Below are positions 18,839 through 27,458 of a stretch of DNA of 64,000 bases, piece after piece. Source of the stretch: Hahella sp. HN01 (GTDB taxonomy: Bacteria; Pseudomonadota; Gammaproteobacteria; Pseudomonadales; Oleiphilaceae); the NCBI RefSeq assembly GCF_018986435.1, contig NZ_JAHMIN010000009.1:89963-153962 (forward strand), in the 5' to 3' direction. The first letter of the stretch is position 1. Each line of letters starts with the position of its first letter. Both the position numbers and the translations under genes were made by a program. The notes under the pieces were generated by a model. The model was not told where the DNA came from, did not search any database, and saw nothing but the letters and a program-made list of their open reading frames with translations.

Positions 18839-18858
18839 GGGCGCACGGATGTGCGCCC
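18839..18858 (-). promoter_or_regulatory. Intercistronic hairpin between aapJ and aapQ
   Basis: Perfect 8-bp stem GGGCGCAC/GTGCGCCC with a four-base loop, 18 bases past the aapJ stop and with no T tract. In amino-acid ABC operons such hairpins protect the binding-protein message or partly stop transcription, giving more binding protein than permease; that role here is inferred. Confidence 0.7.
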
Positions 18859-18875
18859 AGACACTAAGGCTTTTA

Positions 18876-19895
18876 TTAGCGGATAGGTGGAGCGTATTGC
18901 AGACCGCCTTTGGTCCACAGTGCGTTCAGACCGCGCTCAATGCCCAGCGGAGAGGATTTACCAACGTTGCGTTCGAACATTTCGCCGTAGTTGCCTACTT
19001 GCTTAACGATGTTGAAAGCCCATGCATCGTCCAGACCCAGGTTTTTGCCCTGGCCGGCTTCTGTGCCCAACAGACGTTGTACGTTCGGGTTGGTGCTGGA
19101 TTTCATTTTGTCTACGTTATCGGAAGATACGCCCAGTTCTTCAGCGGTAATCGCTGCGAACAGAGACCACTTCACGATGTTGAACCACTGGTCGTCGCCT
19201 TGACGAACCACAGGGCCCAAAGGTTCTTTAGAGATAACTTCCGGCAGAACCATGGCTTTGTCAGGGTTGGAAAGCTGAATGCGCAGGGCGTACAGCTGAG
19301 ACTGGTCAGAAGTCAGAACGTCGCAACGTCCGGCTTCGAAGCCTTTTACAGTCTGGTCGGAAGTATCGAATACCACTGGCTGGTATTTCATGCCGAACTC
19401 ACGGAAGTAGTCGGCCAGGTTCAATTCGGTAGTGGTTCCCGCCTGGATACACACGGCTGCGCCGTCCAGTTCTTTCGCGCTCTTCACGCCCAGATCTTTA
19501 CTTACCAGGAAGCCTTGACCGTCGTAGTAGTTGACGCCAGCGAAGTTAAGGCCCAGTGAGCCGTCGCGGGTCAGTGTCCAGGTAGTGTTACGGGAGAGGA
19601 GGTCGATTTCGCCGGATTGCAGAGCTGTGAAGCGCTCTTTGGCGGTAAGTGGGATGTATTTAACTTTTGAAGCGTCGCCTAGCGTCGCAGCTGCAACTGC
19701 GCGGCACAGATCAACGTCGAGGCCCATCCAGTTGCCTTTGTCATCCGGGTTGGAGAAGCCGGGAAGACCAGTGCTCACGCCACACTGAACAAACCCTTTT
19801 TTCTTTACAGCGTCCAGTGTGCCGTCAGCCATCGCTGCACCGGTAGCCGTCATAAACCCAAGCGCTGCAACTGCAGAAACGAATGTCTTCTTCAT
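18876..19895 (-). CDS. aapJ: General L-amino-acid-binding periplasmic protein AapJ
   Basis: A 339-residue exported binding protein with a signal peptide (residues 1-23, ending AAMA) and a family-3 binding fold. The opening DAVKKKGFVQCGVSTGLPGFS, the GLDVDLCRAVAAATLGD segment and LSRNTTWTLTRD are characteristic of AapJ. It would deliver a broad range of L-amino acids to AapQMP. The ATG has a GAGGG ribosome site. First gene of the aap operon. Confidence 0.94.
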   Translation of the reverse strand: MKKTFVSAVAALGFMTATGAAMADGTLDAVKKKGFVQCGVSTGLPGFSNPDDKGNWMGLDVDLCRAVAAATLGDASKVKYIPLTAKERFTALQSGEIDLLSRNTTWTLTRDGSLGLNFAGVNYYDGQGFLVSKDLGVKSAKELDGAAVCIQAGTTTELNLADYFREFGMKYQPVVFDTSDQTVKGFEAGRCDVLTSDQSQLYALRIQLSNPDKAMVLPEVISKEPLGPVVRQGDDQWFNIVKWSLFAAITAEELGVSSDNVDKMKSSTNPNVQRLLGTEAGQGKNLGLDDAWAFNIVKQVGNYGEMFERNVGKSSPLGIERGLNALWTKGGLQYAPPIR

Positions 19896-20284
19896 TTTTT
19901 ACCCTCGGTTGGTTGTTTGTTGTTCATTGTTATTACCGGATTTAACTTAGCATAGTGTTTTCGCAAAAACGAGAATGCGTAAACACAAAAATTCCGGCGT
20001 TTCGGTAATTACGTATCCAATGAACTTCGCCTTGGTTAATGCAATTGTAATGCCGTAACTCCATGATTTTATTGATGTCGTGGCGCATCATAAATATGGC
20101 TGCAGACCACGGACTAATTCCAAAGTAAAGTGTAGATGATGAAATACGGTTGTGCTTAATGTTGGTGCGCGATACGGAAAAAGATTAAATTTCGGTGCAA
20201 GCCAGTCCGTTTTTATGCTAAAAAATACGTGTTTTCCGAAAGGAAAACTGTTGGCGAGAGACCTTCCATCATAATCGGCTTTCC
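19896..20284. other. Divergent region between aapJ and glcD
   Basis: About 390 AT-rich bases carrying the promoters of two divergent operons. It contains a sigma-54-like sequence for aapJ (20040-20055) and two GGTGC half-sites (20164-20169, 20194-20199). No gene or stable RNA seen. Confidence 0.55.
20040..20055 (-). promoter_or_regulatory. Possible sigma-54 promoter for aapJ
   Basis: The minus strand reads CGGCATTACAATTGCA: GG and GC are 12 bases apart and the -12 half (TTGCA) is perfect, with three mismatches in the -24 half. It would give a leader of about 130 bases. NtrC-like half-sites lie 110-160 bases further upstream; one, TGCTTA-N5-GGTGCG at 20153-20169, matches 8 of 12 consensus bases. 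Confidence 0.4.
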
Positions 20285-21736
20285 ATGTATTCATCCGTTA
20301 CTTCCGCAAGCTCATTTGAAACCCGCAAAAAATTGCTCATTGAAGAAATGGCGAAATTCTTGCCTTCGGATTCCATCATCGCCGATGAGGAAACGTTGCG
20401 GGTTTATGAATGCGACGGCTTGTCCGCTTACTGCGAACGCCCGTTGCTGACTGTATTGCCGGACTCTGTGGAGGACGTGCAAAAGATTCTCAAACTTTGC
20501 CACCGCTGGGGCGTGCCGGTGGTCGCCCGCGGCGCCGGAACAGGCTTGTCGGCGGGCGCCACACCGAGCCCGGATGGGATTTTGCTGTCCCTGGCCCGCT
20601 TTAACCGGATACTGCGCATCGATCCGGAAGCGCGCACCGCGACGGTGCAGCCCGGCGTGCGGAACCTTGCGATAAGCCAGGCGGTGGAGCCTATGGGGCT
20701 GTTTTACGCGCCTGATCCATCCTCGCAAATTGCCTGCACCATTGGCGGTAATCTGGCGGAAAATTCCGGCGGCGCCCACTGTCTTAAATACGGACTCACC
20801 GTTCATAACGTGCTGGCGTTTGAAATGCTCACCGCGGAAGGCGAAAGAGTGCGCGTAGGCGGGCAGGGGCTGGATAATTGCGGCTTCGATCTGTTGCCGT
20901 TAATCATTGGCTCGGAAGGACTTTTGGGCGTCATCACCGAGATTACCGTTAAGCTGCTGCCCTCTCCAGACGCCGCACAGGTGATCATGGCGGCGTTCGA
21001 CAGTGTGGAGAAGGCGGGCGACGCGGTCGCGGGGGTTATCGCCAAAGGGATAATTCCCGCCGCGCTGGAAATGATGGATCGTTACGCTATTCAGGCGGCG
21101 GAGGATTTCGTACGCGCCGGCTATCCAACCAACGCGGAAGCGCTCCTGCTTTGTGAAATTGATGGCGTGAGAGAAGAGGTGGTGGAGTATGTGGAGCAGG
21201 TGGAAGGCCTGTTTCGTGAGCTCGGGGCCGTCGCCGTGCGGACGTCCCAAAGCGATGCGGAGCGCGCTTTGTTGTGGAAGGGGCGCAAGTCCGCGTTTCC
21301 AGCAGTAGGGCGTATTTCCCCTGACTACTATTGCATGGACGGCACTATTCCCCGCAGTCAGTTGTCCTATGTGCTGACGCGAATGCGGGAAATGTCGGAA
21401 GAATATGGGCTACGCGTGGCGAATGTATTTCACGCTGGCGATGGTAATTTGCACCCATTGATTATGTTTGACGCCAATGTGCCGGGCGAGTTTGAAAAGA
21501 CGGAAGAGTTTGGCGGCAGAATTTTGGAGCTGTGCGTCGCCGTCGGCGGTTGCATCACGGGTGAGCATGGTGTTGGCCTGGAGAAAATACGGCAAATGAG
21601 CGCGCAGTTTTCAGAGGCGGAGTTGGAGCAGTTTCACGCTGTGAAAGACGCGTTCGATCCTGGCGGGGTTTTGAACCCAGGCAAAGGCGTTCCCATATTG
21701 CGCCGATGTCAGGAGTATCGCTCGATAGGCAATTAA
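20285..21736 (+). CDS. glcD: Glycolate oxidase subunit GlcD
   Basis: A 483-residue FAD-binding subunit of glycolate dehydrogenase, oxidizing glycolate to glyoxylate. The PCMH-type FAD domain spans about residues 45-230, with VPVVARGAGTGLSAGATP (about 76-93) and IGGNLAENSGGAHCLKYG (about 156-173) contacting the cofactor. The C-terminal FAD-linked oxidase domain has VFHAGDGNLHP and the closing ITGEHGVGLEK motif. First gene of glcDEF; no glcC regulator or glcG/glcB lies beside it. Confidence 0.94.
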   Translation: MYSSVTSASSFETRKKLLIEEMAKFLPSDSIIADEETLRVYECDGLSAYCERPLLTVLPDSVEDVQKILKLCHRWGVPVVARGAGTGLSAGATPSPDGILLSLARFNRILRIDPEARTATVQPGVRNLAISQAVEPMGLFYAPDPSSQIACTIGGNLAENSGGAHCLKYGLTVHNVLAFEMLTAEGERVRVGGQGLDNCGFDLLPLIIGSEGLLGVITEITVKLLPSPDAAQVIMAAFDSVEKAGDAVAGVIAKGIIPAALEMMDRYAIQAAEDFVRAGYPTNAEALLLCEIDGVREEVVEYVEQVEGLFRELGAVAVRTSQSDAERALLWKGRKSAFPAVGRISPDYYCMDGTIPRSQLSYVLTRMREMSEEYGLRVANVFHAGDGNLHPLIMFDANVPGEFEKTEEFGGRILELCVAVGGCITGEHGVGLEKIRQMSAQFSEAELEQFHAVKDAFDPGGVLNPGKGVPILRRCQEYRSIGN

Positions 21737-21776
21737 TAGTGTGGGCGGAAGTTCCGTCCCGGATGAACATATATAA

Positions 21777-22835
21777 ATGACGGACATAGCTGACAGACTG
21801 GTCGACCAAGTGATGACCGCCAGAGCGGCGAGTCGGCCTCTGATGATACGTGGCGGCGGCAGTAAAGCATTCATGGGGCGCGCCGTCGCCGGCGAGGCGA
21901 TGGACCTAAGCGAACATAGCGGCGTCGTGGATTATTCCCCTTCTGAACTGGTGATCACCGCCAGAGCCGGCACACGCATCGCTGACGTAAGGCGAGCACT
22001 GGACGAGCAAGGCCAGATGCTGCCGTTTGAACCGCCTGAATATGAGGGACGCGCGACGCTGGGCGGCGCTTTGGCCGCCAACACCTCGGGGCCGGCCCGC
22101 CCCTGGCGCGGCTCTGTGCGCGACGCTCTGCTGGGAACCCGCATTATCAACGGCAAAGGCGAACACCTGCGATTCGGCGGCGTAGTCATGAAAAATGTCG
22201 CGGGTTACGACTTGTCGCGGGCGCAGTGCGGCGCCATGGGATCGCTGGGCGTCATTACGGAACTCAGTATCCGGGTGATTCCCAAACCGGAACTGGAAAC
22301 CACGCTGGTGCAGGAATGCAATGAGGCCACGGCGATCACTAAAATGGTGGAATTGTGCCGACAGCCGCGGCCGTTATCAGCCGTGTGCTGGACGGGCGGC
22401 CGCTTGTACTTGCGCCTGTCCGGCGCGGAGCAGGCGGTAGCCAGCACTATCGGTTATTGGGGCGGCGAATTGCTGGAGCGGGCGGCGGATTTCTGGCGCC
22501 AGATTCAGGAGCAGACGCATGAATTCTTTGAAGGCGAGACGCCTTTATGGCGCTTATCCGTCAAACCTTCCGCGCCGCCGTTAGGAAATGACGCGCCGGT
22601 GCTGCTGGATTGGGGCGGCGCTTTAAGATGGGTGCGGGCTGAATCATCGTTAACGGCCATGGAGCGTTATGCGGTTTCCGCTCAGGGTCAGGCCAGCCTG
22701 TATCGTCATGGCGACCGTAACGGCGAAGTCTACCACCGGCTCTCACCTCCGCTGCGGGCGTTGCATCAAAGATTAAAAGCGGCGCTGGACCCCGACGGCA
22801 TATTCAATCCAGGCAGGCTGTATTCCTGGCTTTAG
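21777..22835 (+). CDS. glcE: Glycolate oxidase subunit GlcE
   Basis: A 352-residue FAD-binding subunit of glycolate oxidase. The N-terminal PCMH half has RGGGSKAFMGR (about residues 24-34) and TLGGALAANTSGPARPW (about 98-114); the C terminus ends in the family phrase HQRLKAALDPDGIFNPGRLY. It has the normal GlcE length and lies 40 bases after glcD. Confidence 0.94.
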   Translation: MTDIADRLVDQVMTARAASRPLMIRGGGSKAFMGRAVAGEAMDLSEHSGVVDYSPSELVITARAGTRIADVRRALDEQGQMLPFEPPEYEGRATLGGALAANTSGPARPWRGSVRDALLGTRIINGKGEHLRFGGVVMKNVAGYDLSRAQCGAMGSLGVITELSIRVIPKPELETTLVQECNEATAITKMVELCRQPRPLSAVCWTGGRLYLRLSGAEQAVASTIGYWGGELLERAADFWRQIQEQTHEFFEGETPLWRLSVKPSAPPLGNDAPVLLDWGGALRWVRAESSLTAMERYAVSAQGQASLYRHGDRNGEVYHRLSPPLRALHQRLKAALDPDGIFNPGRLYSWL

Positions 22836-22883
22836 TATTTATCCGGATTTGAAGCGAGCGAGTCCGGGACTCAAAGGTCACTG

Positions 22884-24101
22884 ATGAAAACCGAAATCCA
22901 CGCTAAATATAAGAACACGCCAGAAGGCGATGAAGCGGAAAAGATTATTCGTTCCTGCGTGCACTGCGGCTTTTGCAACGCCACGTGCCCTACCTATCAG
23001 GAGCTGAGCGATGAGCGGGATGGCCCTCGGGGACGCATCTATTTAATCAAGCAGATGCTGGAGACGGATGAGGCGTCGGAAAGCACCCGCCTGCATCTGG
23101 ATCGTTGCCTGACCTGTCGAAGCTGTGAAACCACCTGTCCCTCCGGCGTTGAATACGGCAAGCTGCTGGATATCGGCCGTGGCGTGGTGGAAAAGAAAGC
23201 GCCCCGCACCTGGCGTGAGCGTCTGTTGCGCAAAATATTGCTTCTGCTTTTACCTTACCCGCAGCGGTTTGGCTTCCTGATTGTCGTCGGACAATGGGTG
23301 AGGCCGGCGCTACCAGAATATCTGCGCAAGAAAATTCCTGAGAAGCAGGTGCCGATCACTTGGCCGCCCCAACGTCAGCCCAGAGTGATGATGGGGCTGC
23401 ACGGCTGCGCCCAAAGTGTCACTACGCCCAACACAAACGCTGCGGCTGCGCGGGTGCTGGACCGGCTTGGCGTCAGTCTGATCGCCTCAAACGAGGCGGG
23501 CTGTTGCGGCGCGGTCAGTTATCATCTGGGCGCGCAGGATGAAGGCAAGCGTCTGATGAAAAAGAATATTGACGCCTGGTGGCCGGCCATCGAATCAGGA
23601 TTGGAAGCCATTGTTATTACTGCTTCAGGGTGCGGCGAACTGGTGAAGGAGTACGGGCACATCTTAAAGGACGATCCCGAGTACGCGGAAAAGGCCCATC
23701 GAGTATCGCAAATGACCCGTGATCTTAGCGAGGTGGTGGCGGCGGAGGACCTGTCCGTCCTGTCTATAAAAAGGAACTACTCGAAAATCGCCGTGCATTG
23801 TCCTTGTACGTTGCAGCATGGACAAAAATTGCCGGGGATCGTAGAAAAGATTCTGACCGATGTAGGGTTTGATCTTGCTTCAGCGCGCGACAAGCACCTC
23901 TGTTGCGGGTCCGCCGGCGCTTATTCGCTGCTGCAACCGAAGATGAGCCGTCAACTATTAAAGAAAAAGGTGGCGGCGCTGGTGCAGGATGATCCTGACA
24001 CCATTGTCACCGCGAATGTAGGGTGTCAGTTGCATCTGGCGTCCGAGGCGAGGGTGCCAGTCAGACACTGGATTGAGATCATGGATGAAGCGCTGGGATA
24101 A
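22884..24101 (+). CDS. glcF: Glycolate oxidase iron-sulfur subunit GlcF
   Basis: A 405-residue electron-transfer subunit. Two [4Fe-4S] motifs, CVHCGFCNATCPTY (about 26-39) and CLTCRSCETTCPSG (about 75-88), are followed by two CCG domains with GCCGAVSYH (about 207) and HLCCGSAGAYS (about 343), which likely bind a further cluster. It passes electrons from GlcDE toward the quinone pool. Last gene of glcDEF and convergent with the exporter gene. Confidence 0.94.
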   Translation: MKTEIHAKYKNTPEGDEAEKIIRSCVHCGFCNATCPTYQELSDERDGPRGRIYLIKQMLETDEASESTRLHLDRCLTCRSCETTCPSGVEYGKLLDIGRGVVEKKAPRTWRERLLRKILLLLLPYPQRFGFLIVVGQWVRPALPEYLRKKIPEKQVPITWPPQRQPRVMMGLHGCAQSVTTPNTNAAAARVLDRLGVSLIASNEAGCCGAVSYHLGAQDEGKRLMKKNIDAWWPAIESGLEAIVITASGCGELVKEYGHILKDDPEYAEKAHRVSQMTRDLSEVVAAEDLSVLSIKRNYSKIAVHCPCTLQHGQKLPGIVEKILTDVGFDLASARDKHLCCGSAGAYSLLQPKMSRQLLKKKVAALVQDDPDTIVTANVGCQLHLASEARVPVRHWIEIMDEALG

Positions 24102-24121
24102 GCCAGAATTGAAGCGGAGAG

Positions 24122-24138
24122 GCAGGCGTTACGCCTGC
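24122..24138. terminator. Compact hairpin between glcF and the exporter gene
   Basis: GCAGGCG-TTA-CGCCTGC is a perfect 7-bp stem whose loop is the TAA stop codon of the minus-strand exporter gene. It lies 21 bases past the glcF stop. No T tract follows, so intrinsic termination is uncertain; it may stop or pair both messages. Confidence 0.45.
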
Positions 24139-25388
24139 GCTCCCATCAGTGTCTGTTTGGGTTTACGTAATTTCAGAACAATGAAGATACCGGTGTAAAC
24201 CACCGCGATGCACCACAGCGAACTCATCAAGGTATACGCCAGATAGAGGCACACCAACACTCCCAGGCCTGGCAAAACACGGTCCTTGCCTTGAAACAGG
24301 CGCACGGCGGACAGCATCGTCAGCAGGTAAACCAATACGATCATGCCGTTAGCCATGCGAATCAGCTCCTCCAACGGAACCTGTAACACGGAGAACACAA
24401 GCAGGCTCGCCACGCTGGCGATGGACATGGCGAACACCGCATTCGCTGGAGCGCCATGGCGGTTGACCTTACCCAAAGCGGGATAGGTCGCGCCATCCTT
24501 ACCCAGGCTCCATAACATACGGGAAGAGCCAGCCAGATAGATATTCATGGTTGCCACGCAGGACAGGAAACCAAACAGCCCAATCAGCAGCTTGCCGTGT
24601 CCGCCGATCAGCGCATCGAACAGATAAACCATGGCGGGACCGGAATAATCTGCGCCCAGCGCGTAGTGCAGCGTCACCCAGCTGCCCATCCAATACACCA
24701 GTCCGACCAGCGCCACGCCGATAATCAGACACAGAGGAAAGTCCCGCTCGGGATTTTTGAACTCCGTTGATAGGTGAGCCAGGGTTTCAATGCCGATAAA
24801 ACTCCAGAAGGCGAGTCCCGCCGCCGCGCCAATCTGGCCCCAGTCGAAAGAGGTCGGTTCAGCAGGGATTGGCGGTATGACGTCTAACCAGGCCAGTACG
24901 GACAGCAGCACCACAATGCCGCCGACGCTGAAGGCGATGGTGGTTTGTAATGAACCTGACAGCTTGACGCCTCTCAGGTTGACCCACAGCATGCCCGCCA
25001 CTAGCGCCAGTTTGACGGCGAGGAGTTCAGCCGGCGTCAGCGCCACCAGAGAGGTGAGAAACCAGCCCGCCATTTCCATCGCCGCGGGCAACCCTACCGG
25101 CACCAGGGCCAGTAATACCCAGCCTACGATGCGGCCTTGAGTCGCGCCAAAGGCGGAATGCACATAGTGGGAGGCGCCGCCGGCGTGAGGATAACGTTTA
25201 CCCAGTCTGGCGAAAGCGAAGGCGATGGGAATAATGGCGAACACCAGCAAGCCCCATCCCCACAGCGCGTTGGCGCCGGACTGTTTGACGGTGAGCTCGG
25301 GAACGATAAAGACGCCGGTCCCCAAGAGGGCGGACACCAAGATGCCAAGACCCTGACTGAAACTGAGCGAGCGGTGGAGCGACTGCAT
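24129..25388 (-). CDS. yjeH: Amino-acid exporter of the APC superfamily (YjeH type)
   Basis: A 419-residue membrane protein with about 12 membrane segments. The APC opening GLGILVSALLGTGVFIVPEL (about 14-33), WVNLRGVKLSG near 135 and AFWSFIGIETLAHLSTEFKNPERDFP (about 195-220) fit the YjeH branch, which exports methionine and branched-chain amino acids in E. coli. A divergent Lrp/AsnC-type regulator supports export of an amino acid. The exact substrate is inferred. Confidence 0.85.
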   Translation of the reverse strand: MQSLHRSLSFSQGLGILVSALLGTGVFIVPELTVKQSGANALWGWGLLVFAIIPIAFAFARLGKRYPHAGGASHYVHSAFGATQGRIVGWVLLALVPVGLPAAMEMAGWFLTSLVALTPAELLAVKLALVAGMLWVNLRGVKLSGSLQTTIAFSVGGIVVLLSVLAWLDVIPPIPAEPTSFDWGQIGAAAGLAFWSFIGIETLAHLSTEFKNPERDFPLCLIIGVALVGLVYWMGSWVTLHYALGADYSGPAMVYLFDALIGGHGKLLIGLFGFLSCVATMNIYLAGSSRMLWSLGKDGATYPALGKVNRHGAPANAVFAMSIASVASLLVFSVLQVPLEELIRMANGMIVLVYLLTMLSAVRLFQGKDRVLPGLGVLVCLYLAYTLMSSLWCIAVVYTGIFIVLKLRKPKQTLMGAQA

Positions 25389-25506
25389 GATAATTTTCCT
25401 CGAGGTGTTGCGGGGTCTATGGACAGCGTCGTGCTGTCAATGACGAAACGGCGACGGACCTTTGTAATAATAATCAAATCCCTCGTTGCAAATTGCGGCT
25501 TTACGC

Positions 25507-25556
25507 CGCCAAAATGCCGGTTTGATCGGCATAACGTCGGCGCGTCGCCAAAATGC
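25507..25556. promoter_or_regulatory. Direct-repeat operator candidate between the exporter and the Lrp-type gene
   Basis: The 11-mer CGCCAAAATGC occurs at 25507-25517 and 25546-25556, 39 bases (about four helix turns) apart, in the divergent intergenic region. Same-face repeats suit an Lrp-type octamer. Inferred. Confidence 0.45.
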
Positions 25557-25609
25557 GGGTGAAACGGCGCTTGATAGTTGATTTGTCGAGTATTTTAGTG
25601 GGAGAGCCT

Positions 25610-26044
25610 GTGGACAAATTCGATGAAAAAATTCTTCAGTCATTGCGTGAAAATGCGAGACAGCCAGTATCCGCCATTGCGGAGAAAGTAAGCCTGTCCC
25701 GCTCGGCGGTGACGGATCGTATCCGCAAAATGGAAGAGACGGGAATTATCCGCGGCTACCAGGTGCTCGTCACTCAGGCTCGGGAGGACCAGGTCTCGGT
25801 GTATCTGGAAATCAGCTATAACGAAATTCAGTGTACGGAAATGGCGCAGATACTCAGAACCATTCCTGAAATCAAAGTGTGTCATGGGGTGGCCGGGGAC
25901 ACGGATATGATGCTGTTCCTGAAGGCGCCGAACATGGCGCGGATTCATGAAATCCGCGACCGTCTTACCTCGATTCAGGGGGTGGGGAAAATCAAAACCC
26001 ACGTTGTGATGTCTGAGTACATCAATGAATTTCTTAATGCCTGA
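25610..26044 (+). CDS. Lrp/AsnC-family transcriptional regulator
   Basis: A 144-residue regulator: N-terminal winged helix (DEKILQSLRENARQPVSAIAEKVSLSRSAVTDRIRKMEETG) followed by the ligand-binding RAM domain (about 65-140). I use the GTG at 25610, preceded by GGAGAG at good spacing and giving the family's length; the longer ATG start at 25553 would add 19 atypical residues overlapping an operator-like repeat. It most likely senses the amino acid exported by the divergent transporter. Confidence 0.9.
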   Translation: MDKFDEKILQSLRENARQPVSAIAEKVSLSRSAVTDRIRKMEETGIIRGYQVLVTQAREDQVSVYLEISYNEIQCTEMAQILRTIPEIKVCHGVAGDTDMMLFLKAPNMARIHEIRDRLTSIQGVGKIKTHVVMSEYINEFLNA

Positions 26045-26050
26045 GGGCGC

Positions 26051-26497
26051 TTAACCATAGCCTCGCGCCATGAGCACGCCGCATAACGGAATAAGCAGAA
26101 CCAGCAGCATTTGCGCATGGATTGCGCGGGTGACTATGCGACGGGCGTCGACGCTAAATTCCGGCGTTTGTCCGGCCTGAATCGGCTTGCGCCAGCGCAG
26201 AAACTGCACTGTTGGATAAATGGAAATCAGCCCGGCGATGATGAACATCGCAAGCTTGCTCCAAAAGAAGAAGTTGGAAAAATAGTACGCCTCGCCTTTC
26301 TCAAAAAATACCCTCGCAAACCCGCTTGCCAGGACTGTCATCGCGCTAAGCCCAAACCAGCGGTCCGTCGCCAACAACGCCTTGGCGGTGTCCAGTGACC
26401 AATTCATACTCAGGATTTTCCGCTCTTGCAGCAACAGACTGACCAGCGCAAAGATGCAAATAAAGTGGAGCCAGGTTAGAGCGATGGGAAGGAACAT
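26051..26497 (-). CDS. DUF2214-family membrane protein
   Basis: A 148-residue protein with four predicted membrane segments (about 5-25, 48-65, 80-100, 125-145). The sequence WLHFICIFALVSLLLQERKIL and DRWFGLSAMTVLASGFARVFF is typical of DUF2214, a family of unknown function. Its upstream region carries two strong palindromes shared with a divergent TetR gene, so it is a likely target of that repressor. Confidence 0.8.
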   Translation of the reverse strand: MFLPIALTWLHFICIFALVSLLLQERKILSMNWSLDTAKALLATDRWFGLSAMTVLASGFARVFFEKGEAYYFSNFFFWSKLAMFIIAGLISIYPTVQFLRWRKPIQAGQTPEFSVDARRIVTRAIHAQMLLVLLIPLCGVLMARGYG

Positions 26498-26525
26498 GAC
26501 GTGATTTCCTATTTATGTTGTCGGC

Positions 26526-26553
26526 GAAAACATTGTGCGTCTAAAATGTTTTC
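26526..26553. promoter_or_regulatory. Inverted repeat GAAAACATT-N10-AATGTTTTC
   Basis: Perfect 9-bp arms (26526-26534 and 26545-26553) lie 29 bases upstream of the DUF2214 start and just before a second palindrome. Likely an operator or promoter-linked site. Confidence 0.55.
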
Positions 26554-26556
26554 TGT

Positions 26557-26571
26557 GTCAACAATGTTGAC
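26557..26571. promoter_or_regulatory. Palindrome GTCAACAATGTTGAC, likely TetR operator
   Basis: A perfect 15-base palindrome (7-base arms, one central base) in the divergent region between the DUF2214 gene and the TetR gene. Size and symmetry match TetR-family operators. Confidence 0.65.
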
Positions 26572-26743
26572 GCTTGTGGTTTTGCGCCCCACACTTATCA
26601 GAGATATCCGGTTTGAAGCGGAATTTAACGCTTAACTTCGGAAGCATCGCACGAAACGGCGTTAAGCTGCTGTGGATCATGGGAGAGACTTTGAGATGGA
26701 TTTATCCTGAACCAATAAACACAAATAAGTAGAAGAGAGTAAG

Positions 26744-27388
26744 GTGAGTAATTTGAGAGAAGCTGTCGCAGGCGTTGACGCGCACCAGCCCTACCATCAC
26801 GGCAACCTAAGGAATGAGTTGCTGGACAAAGCCCTGGCGCAGCTCAAGCAGGTCGGGCCGGACAAGATCAGTCTGCGTGCGCTGGCGCGTGAAATCGGCG
26901 TGTCGCAAACTGCCCCCTATCGCCACTTCGCGGATAAAAATGCATTGCTGGCTGCCCTGGCGGCGCAGGGATATAGAGAACTGCAGCGGGTAACCCAGGA
27001 AGCCGCTGACGCGCATAACGACCCATCGCAACAACTTTGCCATTCCGGCAATGCCTATATTCAGTTCGCGCGAGATAACCCTGAACTCTACAAATTGATG
27101 TTCGGCCCTGTGATCGCCTGTCCGATGGACTATCCGGAGCTGGCGGAAGCAGGCAGCAGCGCGTTTCAGGTTATCCTTAACATCGCCACAAAAGGCGTGA
27201 GCGAGGGCGTGTTCACTGACCGGGATGTTTCTCTGATCGCCCACGCCGCCTGGTCAATGGTGCATGGCATCGCCAGTCTCTGGATAGATGGAATGTATAA
27301 ATGCACGGAGAGCAGCGGCGAAAAATCGATGATTCTGGATTCTCTGAAAATCTCGCTGTACGGAATTTTGAAAAGGGACGGGGATTAA
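26744..27388 (+). CDS. TetR-family transcriptional regulator (WHG C-terminal domain)
   Basis: A 214-residue regulator starting at a GTG. The helix-turn-helix covers about residues 22-66 (ISLRALAREIGVSQTAPYRHFADKNALLAALA). The C-terminal part has FARDNPELYKLMFGP and AAWSMVHGIASLW, marks of the WHG group of TetR proteins. It is divergent from the DUF2214 membrane protein and probably controls it and itself through the palindromes between them. Confidence 0.9.
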   Translation: MSNLREAVAGVDAHQPYHHGNLRNELLDKALAQLKQVGPDKISLRALAREIGVSQTAPYRHFADKNALLAALAAQGYRELQRVTQEAADAHNDPSQQLCHSGNAYIQFARDNPELYKLMFGPVIACPMDYPELAEAGSSAFQVILNIATKGVSEGVFTDRDVSLIAHAAWSMVHGIASLWIDGMYKCTESSGEKSMILDSLKISLYGILKRDGD

Positions 27389-27411
27389 ACAGGCGGGAGA
27401 TGAAATTTGAA

Positions 27412-27438
27412 AAACGGCGGGAGAATGTCCCGCCGTTT
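27412..27438. terminator. Bidirectional terminator between the TetR and phosphofructokinase genes
   Basis: An 11-bp perfect stem AAACGGCGGGA/TCCCGCCGTTT with a five-base loop sits between the convergent stops at 27388 and 27459. T-rich flanks occur on both sides and are better on the minus strand, so it mainly ends the phosphofructokinase message. Confidence 0.85.
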
Positions 27439-27458
27439 ATGCGATATGGGGTTCGCCG

